Below are positions 22,401 through 33,286 of a DNA stretch of 64,000 nucleotides, one piece after another; position 1 is the first letter of the stretch, and every line of letters begins with the position of its first letter. The notes beneath the pieces were generated by a model, which saw only the letters and a list, made by a program, of their open reading frames with translations, had not been told where the DNA came from and did not search any database. The DNA comes from Marasmius tenuissimus (taxonomy: Eukaryota; Basidiomycota; Agaricomycetes; Agaricales; Marasmiaceae): positions 1,116,001 through 1,180,000 of the forward strand of contig JAQOTA010000059.1 in the NCBI GenBank assembly GCA_029532415.1, read 5' to 3'. The translations under genes were made by a program, and so were the position numbers.

Positions 22401-23516
22401 GTTTGGAGGTTACGCAAAGCATTGTACGGATTAAAACAGGCTTCTCGTGCCTGGTGGCGTCAATGTACTGAATCCATGAAACGTCTGGGATTCAAACAAT
22501 GCTTATCCGATGCTGGCGTATATGTCTTCAACAAAAATGGCAATATGGTCATTGCCGTCGTCTATGTCGACGATGCTTTATTCATGGGTCCTGATCGCAA
22601 CCTTGTCAACAGACGAAAAAGCGAATTCATGAAAATCTGGGAATGCCGAGATCTAGGCGAGCCAACAGAATTTCTGCGAATGCGAATTACTCGAGATCGG
22701 AAGAATCGCAGACTGATCCTTGATCAGCGAGACTATCTTGAAAAGATAATTCGTAAATTCGGAGTTCTGAACGCCAAGACGGCATATACGCCTTTGCCAG
22801 AAGGCTATAACCCAACCCAAAACCAGGGGGAGGTTAATCCCGAGATTAGGCATAGATTCCAATCGGTTATCGGATCATTACTTTACTTGGCTCTCGGAAC
22901 GAGACCAGACATATCCTTTGCTGTAATCAAGATGTCACAGTATGGAGCTAATCCTAATCAGGAACACCTCCAGAAGGCACTTTACATTGTGAAATACCTT
23001 GTTCACACTGCAAAGTACGAACTCATTTACGATGGTAGATCCAACCAAGGACTACTTGCCTTTGCTGACTCTGATTGGGCAACTGATAAAGATGATCGAC
23101 GATCACAGACTGGATATATCGTAAAGCTTGCTAATGCACCAGTTTGCTGGGTCTCTCAGAAACAGAAAACGGTTGCATTATCATCCACGGAAGCAGAGTA
23201 TATGGCTCTATCTGACTGTACACGTCAGGCTTGCTGGATGAAGTCGTTATTGAACGAATTGAACTTCCCTATTCGATCAGTTCCATGTGTTAGCGACAAC
23301 CAAGGCGCTATCTTTCTCAGCAGCAATGAAGCTACTGATAAAAGAACAAAACACATTGACAATCGATACCACTTCATCAGGGAAGCAGTGGAACACGGAA
23401 AGACTCAAATCTATTTCGTTGAAACTGCTAAACAACCTGCTGATCTTCTTACGAAGAATCTTGGCAGAACAAAGTTCGAATTGTTCAGGCAATCTTTAGG
23501 ATTAACATTTCACTAG
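16472..23516 (+). pseudogene. Copia-B gag-pol polyprotein with an extra domain, disabled
   Basis: Gag begins at the ATG at 16472 and has a UBN2-like core (about 16700-17230) and a Lys/Gly-rich basic tail near 17390-17520, without a zinc knuckle. An acidic Ser-rich stretch follows, then about 300 residues of ordered-looking, Trp-rich sequence (18200-19110) not seen in families A or C. A TGA at 19109-19111 interrupts the frame, which continues unchanged to about 20230. Protease has DSGAS near 20031. A frameshift near 20230 leads to the integrase frame (DDE motifs at about 20648, 20839 and 20941). A second frameshift at 22030-22090 leads to reverse transcriptase (YVDD at 22563-22574) and RNase H, ending at 23516. 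Confidence 0.9.
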
Positions 23517-23540
23517 TTCCATGATCGCATGATGAACTTA

Positions 23541-23551
23541 GTGAGGGGGAG
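23541..23551 (+). promoter_or_regulatory. Polypurine tract of Copia-B
   Basis: GTGAGGGGGAG directly before the 3' LTR. Confidence 0.85.
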
Positions 23552-24069
23552 TGTTGAACATGATGGATATCATGTGATACACTGTTGACGAGTTGTTTAC
23601 GCGTCACACTATTTATAGAGCTACGTCTCTAGAACACTTGCGTTCTCATGCAAGTACTACATCTCTGTCTACGTATCTTACTACGTACATCTAGTTTCAT
23701 CATATATGACACTATAGACAGTCGCTATCCAATAGCATAAGTAGAGCCTCCAATACATGAGGCAAACACGACTATGCTCACCAAGCATACTACCATTCAT
23801 GGTAGAAGTACTTACACAGTACTAATGTCTTTTACGCCTTTAGGGCCGAATACCTACTTCTAGTAGTAGTTTCAGTTAGTGTAATACTCATTACATATAC
23901 CAGAAACTTATGTATAAAAGACTGGACAAAAGGCCTTAAGCCTTAGGACAATCTACTCGATTATCACCTCTTCTCAAGCATCTCAAGACTACAAGAACAC
24001 TCTGTGTATTACCCATGTGAGGTTTACTTCGTTATACCCACTGTGCACTTTAACTATGCTGGCTCATCA
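23552..24069 (+). repeat. 3' LTR of Copia-B
   Basis: 518 bp, the same length as the 5' LTR with about seven substitutions, mostly transitions. Followed by the AAATT target duplication. Confidence 0.95.
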
Positions 24070-24074
24070 AAATT

Positions 24075-25016
24075 TCCGTTGCACCCACTCAAAACGATCT
24101 ACCATACAACCTGGTCTCATCGTGAGAGTGAGCTACGCTGAGGGAAGGAGCTGAGGGTTGGGCAGAGGTGTGCGCGAAGGGTCACGTCGCGCGGGTGGGT
24201 GAAAACGAAGTTCTGCTGGTCCTCCTGGCCGGTGACTTCTATATCTCAAATCTTGATATACCGTTGCGCCAAGAAACCCGCGTAATTGGGGCGGCGGGCC
24301 TGGGTTCCTATTAAAGCTTGCCCAAAAATACTTGAGTTGTCAATGCCGGAGAGTTGGCATTAGAAAGCCCCGGTCATTCATTTGGCCTACTTCAAGTCAG
24401 ATCCTATCGCTGCTCACTCTGGCAGTGACTCATCCATGGTTTCTGCTTAACATGACTCTACCACTGTACTATTTCGAGATATTTATCAGGAGGGGTGTGA
24501 ATTGTGACTGAAAATCCCACTTTTTAGTTTTTGACAGAAAGGTCGGTCCTCCGTGACCAACTGGAAATTTTTTGCGTAATTCGCCGCTTCTAGGTTATTT
24601 CTAGGCCAAATTTCATGTCGAGCCTCTTGATTGCCTCCGGAGGTCTTCGAAGTGATGTGATATTCCAGCAAAAATTAAGTCCCCTTCGACGCGTGACCTG
24701 ACAATGATCTCGCGGTAATCCAGATTCTGGACGCAGCTGCCCAATCATGCTTCTAATACGCAGTTTCCCATCAATTTTCCCTCCTCGCCCTCTAATTGCA
24801 CAACAACACCCTACGAGGTCGGCGTTTCTGGACTCCGTTTCATTACCGTTGGATTTTGAGATGCCCAGGGTTGTGATATTTTGTGCCAGTCCTCAGAAAT
24901 TTGTCAAGCAGTGCCAGAGAAATTTAATCTAGATAGTATAAATAGTATAAAAACTACTGCGAATAATTTGAAGAGCTTGTACATCCATATACCATACTAA
25001 CCTCGCGATCTACAAG
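24075..25016. other. No gene recognised (right flank of Copia-B)
   Basis: No convincing reading frame on either strand. Part of the minus strand reads open for a few dozen residues near 24100-24240 but has no start or recognisable family. Confidence 0.35.
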
Positions 25017-25788
25017 ATGAGTATGGTTCCGCTCGCTCGCTCTTCAAGCAATCGACTTACCGTCGACATTATTACAATCACAGCGCCATCAGATCTCATC
25101 GGTACCGTTGAAGGCAGTCATGGACTTCTCGGTCGATGGCGCCAGTGGATGTTCAACGTGATAACAATACTTCTTTGTCGATTTACGGTGTACGGAGACT
25201 TGCAGTACACCGAGCTGCTGGCAGTGACATGTTGAACATGATGGATATCATGTAATACATATTGACGTGTTGTTTACGCGTCACACTATTTATAGAGCTA
25301 CGCCTCTAGGAACACTTGCGCTCTCATGCAAGAATGTATCTACGTAGTTATTGCTTCACAAATGACACTGTAGATATCTACTACGTATTAGTTACATCGA
25401 GTATGATGCTCATAGTCCAAAGTGCGAGGCACAACAGATGAAAGACTCATTAGTATTGGCTAAATACCTACTTCAAGTAGTAGTTTCATAGTATTGTAAT
25501 TACTATTACATGTACAGAAACTTGTGTATAAAAGCTGGTATTCCAAGGCCTTAAGCCTCAGGACAATCTACTCGATTATCACCTCTTCTCAAGCATCTCA
25601 AGTCTACAAGAACACTCTGTGTATTACCCATGTGAGGTTTACTTCGTTATACCCACTGTGCACTTTAACTATGCTGGCTCAACATGACAGAGTACGGGAA
25701 TGCGAGGGACATGGTCAAGGAAGTGCATTCGAAGCTAGAGGCAGAATGGAAGAGCCTCGTTGCCTGGCTGTGTGCTCTTGCCGCGTGA
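25017..25788 (+). pseudogene. P-family copy P3, split by a solo LTR
   Basis: The left part (25017-25229) contains the motif order W-R, LL, TVYGDL and ELLAV that matches P1 and P2 (MYGELCCAAELLDAV in P2). The right part (25685-25788) encodes DMVKEVHSKLEAEW and ends in WLCALAA at a GTGAGT splice donor, as in the other copies. A Copia-B solo LTR lies between them. If the LTR and one TGACA are ignored the frame reads through. The segment between these blocks in P1 and P2 (about 85 residues) is missing here, so P3 had already lost sequence before the LTR arrived. Confidence 0.7.
25230..25684 (+). repeat. Solo LTR of Copia-B type
   Basis: 455 bp starting TGTTGAACATG and ending GGCTCAACA, with internal deletions relative to the 518 bp LTRs of the full element. 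TGACA occurs on both sides (25225-25229 and 25685-25689). No internal element sequence remains, as expected after recombination between the two LTRs of an insertion. Confidence 0.93.
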
Positions 25789-26309
25789 GTGATCCAGATT
25801 GACCAGAAAACCGAGCTAGCAGCAGGCCAACCGCGGACGACGCGTGCTTCAGAACTCTATGGAGACCACGTTCAACATTCTGGCACAGATGAAGAAAGAA
25901 GAAAGAGGGTCGGAGAGCCTACACACCTCAGCCTCCTCCCCCCACCTCTCTGACCTTCAATAGCGTCAAAGTCTGTACTCGCCAACGACTCACGAGCCCA
26001 AAGGTTCACATGCTAGTTTGGTCTCCCTTCTCAGAGATGAAAGGTTGCTTGCTTGCTCAAGCCTAAGAAATCTGTCTAACGTGATTCCACAGGACGCAGC
26101 AGCAGACAATGTAATTGATTGAGATCGAGAATACGCAAAAAAGCCTTCATTTCAACCCGAAATACCCCTTATAATGAGAATTCATATAAGTCGGATTTGA
26201 GTCGGAATGATAGAACCGACTCAGGACGTACCTCCTAACAGGTCTTCAAAATCGCAGTCTCCAGAACGTGGTGAGTTTGAAGCTCATTCCCAGTGTAGTG
26301 TAACAAGCA

Positions 26310-26490
26310 CTGTGAGTTAAAACTTGTCATTAAAATAATACTGCGAATAATATTACAATGATAGCTAGTAATACGGGTACCACTTGAATTATGCTGCCCA
26401 TTCTCAGGCTTGTCGACGTTTGTGCACCGTTCAAAGTCTATCATCGTGGTCACCGTAATAACGTATTTACCCTTCATAACGAATGACAAT
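26310..26490 (-). pseudogene. AA7-type oxidase copy (f), 3' relic
   Basis: On the minus strand, bases near 26440-26485 match the start of exon 8 of the intact oxidase (GGGTAAATACGTTATTACGG against GGGCAAAACCTATACTACGG). The part near 26330-26380 matches its hydrophobic C-terminal tail, including ATTCGCAGTA. The middle of the exon is deleted. Confidence 0.6.
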
Positions 26491-27454
26491 AAGCCAATCC
26501 GACCTCAATGTCAAACTCCGTACCCAGATCATCCCAACCAACAACTCACGAGCCCAAAGGTACACGTTCAGGTTCGAGCTCCGATCTTCTCAGAGTGGCT
26601 ATGGCGACAGTGTGTTCGAGTAATAAGGAGAGGTAGAACAGACGCAGTGCGCGCCAATAACATTGTGAATAAATAAGGTCCCGATCCATGGTCAGCTTTC
26701 GAAATCTGAATGGTCTCGTAATGAGCGAACCTACCACTGGAGTGACAGTCTATCCTCCCCACGTGCCACTGTGTCCATCATATACTTATCGCCCGTTGAA
26801 CCTGGACCACAACCACTCGGACTCTCAAGTTAGTCCATTATTGAACGCCACCACTCATTTATCGGCTCCTTGATGACTTGCACAGGCTTCATTCCCCATG
26901 GTTCATCGAGCGTGAGATTGAGACCCTTTGAACTTCTGCTGACGGTACTACATCTGCTCGAAAAACTCTATTTTATCAATCTTGGGGACCGAAGGCAACA
27001 GCGAAAAAAAAAATAGGACCTACAGGAGTTTAAATTGGACACTCGGCTCGGTTAAACATCTGCATTCTGAATTTCAGCCCTGTACTCTCGAGTCCTAAAG
27101 GGAATTTGAACGGGATTTGAATAGCTCTTCAAAATTCACGTCTACCATCGTTGCTCAAATCCCGTTCGAGTGAGGGGAAGTCAGTCGCATCATCTCGACT
27201 GAAAATCATAAAATCTGGTTACCCGATTGTTAGAACGTTCGAATAACAACCATCATCAAGAACCTTTTCTATTCAAATCTCTCCTCTGCATTCACAAGCA
27301 CTGACATGGACAAAAGGTACCAGTGGGACTGAGATCGTCCAGTTGTACAAACAAACCCCGCCGACCATACTACATGAAAGTCAACCCCTCTGCCGATCGT
27401 CAAACACTTACCTAACCCACTCAAAAACAAGAGAAGACTTTGGGCGGGATATAC
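26491..27454. other. No gene recognised
   Basis: No supported gene. A block at 26535-26560 (ACTCACGAGCCCAAAGGT) is repeated at 25990-26010, suggesting a small local duplication. Confidence 0.4.
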
Positions 27455-27462
27455 TTAGCATC

Positions 27463-27530
27463 CTCCAAAATCCAGACGGACTCCGGAGTTCTCCTTAACT
27501 CGCTGGTTCAAGCCCATGGAGGTGTAATGA
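27463..27530 (-). repeat. Second copy of a dispersed sequence (see 9400-9475)
   Basis: Minus-strand bases here share ATGGG, TTAAGGAGAAC and TCTGGATTTTGGAG, in order and spacing, with the plus strand near 9430-9475. Origin unknown. Confidence 0.5.
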
Positions 27531-27639
27531 CTTTCACGGACACAGGCCTCGGTGTTCATGCGTGCAAGTACTATGGCTGAAACCTGGAAAGACTTGACGT
27601 TGATGAACACCCAGGGCCACGGTGGAATGATAGAACTGA

Positions 27640-28786
27640 GCTGAGATGTACTATTTTGAAGGCCCTCCCCAACTCGAAAAAAAGCCAAATGCGCTAAAGG
27701 CAAAGTGTTTGATTGGGATCTCGTCAGCCTTGGGCCTCACGGAGAACGAGCGATAGTATTACTACATTCTCCCAACAGAAGAACTTGGGGCCGAAGTTGT
27801 GTGAAAGAAAGAAAGAAAGAAAGAAAGAAAAAAAAAGCACCTCGTCTCATATTCGGGATTGGGAGAAAGATCATACTTAGTGGGTGTAAGTGATTCGATG
27901 CCGTCGACTGTTTGGATCGAACAGAATCGAAACAGGTAAGAAGGGTCATTGGCCGCCGTGTTATCAGTTCCCACTCCTTGCTGCTCAGAGACGACAACGA
28001 CCAGGACTTGAACCGCCTATATCTATATTCTCGTCCACTGGTAGAAGATCAATGAGAGTCGGGAGGTTAAAAACACCTACGGTCGTCAGTGAACGATGCG
28101 AATGCCGAGTTTGAGCCAGAGCCTCTGGCAGGCTAGAAGTCACCAAAATAGATAACGATCACAGAGCTCACGCGCACGACTCGTACTAATAACCCTCGTG
28201 GATCCGGAAGTGGTCTCAACCCCAAGTCGCGGTGCATCTTCCAGCGCGATTTTGATAATCTCAATAGTGAGAGTCCAGAGGCTATTAGCTGAATCCTATT
28301 ACGGTAATTCGAGTGACCCCTTTGAGGAGAACTATTTACACACCTCTGACGGCTCAGCACAAGTTAGAACTCCCAAATCTCTACCATACTAAGACTAAGG
28401 CCATCTCATTCCAGAGACGAAGATCTATGTTCGAGTAGACGGCGAACGAAGACGCATGCGCAACAGATACCCAGGTTTGTACGGGTACGTGGAAATGACC
28501 GAGATCGAAAGGGTGCTATAAAGAAGGAACGACGTCGATGAGCACTCATATATCGCACAAGTCGGGACGATCGAACCAAGACGTACCCCAAAAGTCCCAC
28601 ACGTCGCGACTCGCAACGAAGAGAAGAAAAAAAAAGAGCTAAACGCGCTATATAAGCACCATCTTCCGAACAAGAGGGCAAAAACAACACTGAGTGCGTA
28701 TCTACCCAAACCAAGCTACTTTACCCCCAAGGAGTCTATGCGGAGCCGAACGGATCGATTCCTCTGTGGATAACCATAAGTTAAGA
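27640..28786. other. No gene recognised; GAAA microsatellite
   Basis: A (GAAA)n run followed by an A tract lies at 27802-27836. The rest has only short unsupported frames. Confidence 0.45.
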
Positions 28787-30881
28787 TTAAGATTGTACTG
28801 CGAATAGGACGACTACGGCCAAGAGCAATACAGCCTCAAGTTGATTTACCCCACTCGTCCTCATTATGAGTGCACCGTTCGACCCAGAACCAGAATCCCC
28901 ATCCCCATTATCAGTCCCGTTCTCCGAGTCACCACTCAAGAGTCAAAGTCCAGTAAGCAAATCTCGAATCTAAAGAGAAAATTAAAGACGGCTTACCTCC
29001 CCCCTTCAACCGATGTGGGGAACGTAAACACGTTCTCTGGGTCGAATTGACTCTTGAGATCTCGAAGTCTGTCATAGTGGTCGCCGTAGTATAGGTTTTG
29101 CCCTTCGAGGTGACACGGTAAGCCAAAACTTAAGTATAGAGAAGGGGAAAGTGAAACGTACAATTATCCAACCGGTCATCGATATAGTTGGTATATGCGC
29201 TATAATCCCAGTTGTTCGGCATAGATTTGACGATACTATTCACAGCGCCTATAAGATCCTGGCGTCAGCAGCAAGACAGAAGAAGGAGTCGGTTGTTCGC
29301 ACCATCGACAAAAGTAAACCCTTCCTCGGGATACGGCGGATTGTTATTGGAAGACGAGGCATACAACTGCCACGTAAATAACGTATCCCTCCTCACAAAC
29401 GCACTCTCGTTGACCGGTACCGTGTTGACCTTCGAGTTTGGTCCACCGTACAGTTCGATTTGCATGAACCATGCCTAAAACAAGGACGGGACGAATGAAT
29501 GACAGACAAAGATAAACCGCATAAACGTACCGTATCAGACTGCCACCCCTGCTCCGAAAGATACTTCGTGAAAGCTTTCGCCGCATCTGCACTCAACGGT
29601 TCCCCGACCGGTGTCATCAACGACCTCGCATAGAACGTATCCCTCTCATCTGCAGCCTTGCTCGTATTCAACCCCCCACCCAACTCTTTGACACTATCGA
29701 TATACGTCCCGTTCCCCAACCTATCGCTCGTCGTCGGCTTTGGAATCTTCCCCAAAAACGGCGCCAACACTTCGTCCAATTTCCCTCCTTGGGAGCCATA
29801 CCACCCGCCGATAAGTGTGAAGCCGAGTTTGCCTTGGGTACTGCCTTTGGAAAAGGTGAGTCCACCGCCGAACTCGGGTGGAAGGTTCGATGTGGTGTTG
29901 GTGACGAAGGTTTGAAAGTCAAGGAGAGCTTGAGATGCGGTTTGTGCGTCTAGATCCCAGGTATAGGAGAAGATGATGGAGTAGGTTGGTACGGGGAATG
30001 TTTCGACCTCGATGGAGGTTGTTATTCCGAATGAGGGGGCTGCGCCTCGGAGGGCCTTGGTAAGAGGAAGAGGGTGAGGAAACGAAGGAGAGAGAGGGAA
30101 GAGGTGGGGACTTACGAAAAACAAATCGGGATGGTTATCTTTTGTTACCCTCACCCTCGTCCCGTTTGCCAAGACCGTATTCACGGCTTGGATGGTATCC
30201 ATAGTAAGCCCCCACATTCTCGACGTATATCCAAACCCTCCGAACGCTTTTCAACGGTAAGCCAACCGACCTACGGAAATGATGAGAAAACCACCTACCT
30301 GAATGCCCACCAATCCCAACGTAGGGACATGTCCCATGCGGTAACGCTCTTCCTTTCTCATTCAGCCCAACCGTAACATCTCCCAGCCGATTCCCTGTCT
30401 CAATAGTTGCTGCGTTTGACGCCGAATCGACAGATAAGCCTTTCATATTGCTCATATCAACGACCAAAGTGCCGTTTTTACCGCCGAGGCCATTGGCGAT
30501 ATAACTGTGCTGTGAAAGGAGGTCAGCGCAACAGAAAAGAAGGTTGACGAACGCAAACACACCCCACCACTCCTAGCAACAACCTTCATCCCATTCTTCC
30601 CTCCCATCGTCACGACTTTTGATACCTCTTCCGCAGATTTGGGATACGCAACGGCAGATGGGGTGAATGTAAATCGGCGGTTGTCTACCCGATGGCAAAT
30701 TCAGCCATGGTCAACGAAACAGAGAAAAGGACGAAAAAGATTTACAAGCTCTACTGGCACCCTCAAACCCAGGATTTCCAGGAAATAGAGCTTCGATACC
30801 AGCGCCAGACAAGTCGCTGCCTAGATCTGCGGCTGCGAGCGTTACGAGGTTGAGAGCCGTTATGAAGACGAGGAGTATCAT
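28787..30881 (-). CDS. AA7-type FAD-linked oligosaccharide oxidase, probably GPI-anchored
   Basis: Nine exons on the minus strand splice in frame to 545 residues: 30746-30881, 30563-30684, 30299-30509, 30116-30246, 29531-30055, 29303-29474, 29162-29248, 28997-29102 and 28787-28934. The protein starts with a signal peptide (about residues 1-18). FAD-binding motifs RSGGHS (His87) and GTCPYVGIGGH (Cys147) fit a flavin attached to both His and Cys, as in glucooligosaccharide oxidases; the 60-residue spacing equals that of the known His70/Cys130 pair. A berberine-bridge (BBE) C-terminal domain with NLYYGDHYDRLR follows (464-475). Residues 498-518 are Ser/Gly/Asp-rich and 529-545 are hydrophobic, a classic GPI-attachment signal. 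It would oxidise C1 of sugars or oligosaccharides, releasing hydrogen peroxide; the substrate is not known. The last acceptor (TTGAG) is unusual. Confidence 0.85.
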
Positions 30882-31050
30882 AACAATCGTATTAGGTGGG
30901 CGAGGGGGAAAGAGGAGTAATTAGAGCGCATTCATCGTATTGTTTGATGGTCGTTGTACATGTGTCGTGATTGAGATTGAAATGCGCATCAGGGAAAAGG
31001 GAAAGAGTTGTCAGGTACCCAAAATAGTCCCTCTGCCCCGGATCCCCACA

Positions 31051-31058
31051 TGACGTCA
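31051..31058. promoter_or_regulatory. TGACGTCA palindrome upstream of the oxidase
   Basis: An ATF/CREB-type palindrome about 170 bases before the oxidase ATG. It lies in a block of roughly 100 bases that also occurs at 42222-42380 and 52654-52820, with the palindrome kept in all three. Confidence 0.55.
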
Positions 31059-31109
31059 ACACGCGCTTGTGCCTGAAAGTTGAACTAAGCGCTTGCAGCT
31101 TGGACTCAT

Positions 31110-33286
31110 ACCACCATTTGCCAACATCTCAAATTCTCGACCCTGGCTATAGCAGGAGCAAGGATGTAACGAGAAAAAACGAAATGGCCGAGACCTGTAC
31201 TGGGCGGAAGGGGAGAGAACCTGTATACAAAAGGCCGGCAAGTGGCAGGGCCGTGTTTCAGTCGGGAGGTTTGGATAAAACTTGTTACCATGCAACTTTT
31301 CACTTGTGTATCAGCTGGCTCCGCCGGCGGGTCCGAATTCGAACATGATGGGGACATTATGATTAGTGATGCTAAGAAAAAGGTCAGCTGAGTATGGCAC
31401 TACTATTGTCTGTAACGTGGCTAGAAATTGGTTGGTAGGGAAAACTTAAAGAACACACTAAAGATGGAAGGAGACGCCGGTAAAGATGGCACTATTTACG
31501 GAAGGAAACTCTCACACTTTGAAATTTGGGCGAGAAATGGATTTCAGACCGGAAAAGCCTAATTCTTGTTCCTCGAATCCGGAACCAAGTTGGCTCATAT
31601 TGTTTATCTGCCATTGGCCCGACCTGATATGTCAGACTTAGATTTGTACTCACATCCTGCAGGCGCGGTCAAAAATCAAGCCCACCATGACTTATATGCA
31701 TGGCTAGGCTTAGGCTATGATTTATAGCGAGGTTTCAACGTTCCGACCCCCATAATCTACAAGAGAATGACCTCAGACCAGGATAGAGTCGCCGACTGAG
31801 ACTGGGTGAGCTAGGTGTGAAAGAAGGTTAGCCAAGTACCGAATGATCAATAACGGTAGTGAGGACCGTCAGTCGGACATCTAATGCCAGTTAATTAACA
31901 TTTCTGAACCAAAATATCTTTCATACTTGAACAACACCGAAGTTGACTCGAAGATACGGCCGCATTGAAAACTTCACACGTATGTAGGTACCAAAATAAT
32001 GGGCTGGACAGAGATTTTCAAACCTTGGAGGCAAACACAAAGTGGAGGAAACAGCATCAACAACGAACATTGAGCAACTGAGCTCGGACCAAACCACATA
32101 GTTGCAATACTGATGCAATGTAAATGTATGTTTAGCTTACCATACAGGAGGGCTACTGGGCTGTAGGACAGGTCCGTAAATTGGCATAGACTAGTAGTAT
32201 TGTAGGTCTACAGGATTGGAAGTCACTGGCAAAGCTTTTTTGGTTGTAGATCATCTTTTTCTGGTAAATGGGCAGGGGTGTACTAGAATAAAGGTGGGGA
32301 CCATTGATGGTGAACCACCTCACTGTCATCCTGGCTGAGGGAATTGAAAATCCTATGAATTAGGGTAACACCTTGCGGTCCCCATAGGATATTGGGATCT
32401 ACCCAGAAGTCAGCCGGCTTAGCAGCAATTTTTTGTTTGTGAGCTCAGGAGAGCCTTCCCAGCCTTGAGGTGGGAATATATAATGAATAGGCATACAGGG
32501 AATAACTGTGTATACTTACTTCGTGGTGCGAATCAAGGTTCATTTGGTGGTGGCTGATTCCCACACTCAAGCTGTTCAGCACCACCGAGCCGACCGGGGT
32601 CAAACCTGTTCTGCAGATTGATATGAAGCAGGACTAGACTATAGGACTAATTTTTGTTTTAAGCTGACTACAGCACGAGAAAACTCCCTGGTGGCCGAGA
32701 TCTCCTATGGCCGACTTCTGGGTAGGTGACAGTAATTAAACGGCGGTTGTGTCCGTGACCTTCCTATCCCGGTATGTTTCAGATTACTCTCTACCACTTG
32801 TCCCGTGCCCTGTACCTCATGACTGCTTTTGCTGTACATTATCCGAGTCTCTTGACACATCTGAAGGTCCTCTGACATCACTTGCGTGTCTCTCGCCACT
32901 TGCACCAAATTCTTACTTATCCTACAGACGTTTACTTGATACTTACTGTACAAGATAGCTATTACAGTATAAATACTGTAGATACTTCCCTTGTACAGCA
33001 ATCAATTTTCATTAGCCTCGTTCATACCTTCGAGCTCGAAACTCTTAGTTCTCCCGCTTGCTCTCATAACTTGTCGCGTGGTGTGACTTGTAACTCACAT
33101 CCACGTCATAAAATATGCATGCCCTGTGCTAGTAAAAGACTTGTAATCTAGCTACATAGTACATGGTATATTGATATGGGTGGTATCTAATCAGAAATCC
33201 GCGGTCAAAGAACTGTCAGTTGAAAAGAAGAAGAAATGTCTGTGTTAGCTATGGAGTACAAGTTGTCTGAGGAGCTGATGAAGACT
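31110..33286. other. No gene recognised
   Basis: No supported gene. An AT-rich stretch near 32960-32985 has a TATAAA-like box inside a symmetrical context and could be part of an old LTR, but no boundaries or target duplication were found. Confidence 0.35.

Larger units (their letters stand above)
14933..24069 (+). mobile_element. Complete Ty1/Copia retrotransposon, family B
   Basis: A 9137 bp element with two 518 bp LTRs, flanked by AAATT at 14928-14932 and 24070-24074. The order is LTR, primer-binding site, a 1 kb leader, gag, an extra domain, protease, integrase, reverse transcriptase, RNase H, polypurine tract, LTR. The two LTRs differ at about seven positions by eye, so the insertion is fairly recent but not brand new. 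The coding region has one nonsense codon and two frameshifts. Confidence 0.95.

Noticed and set aside
27802..27836. GAAA repeat as a functional element
   Set aside because: A simple microsatellite with no nearby gene or promoter to give it a role.
32940..33120. Possible old LTR with TATA-like box
   Set aside because: No matching copy in the window, no TG...CA boundaries and no target duplication could be found.
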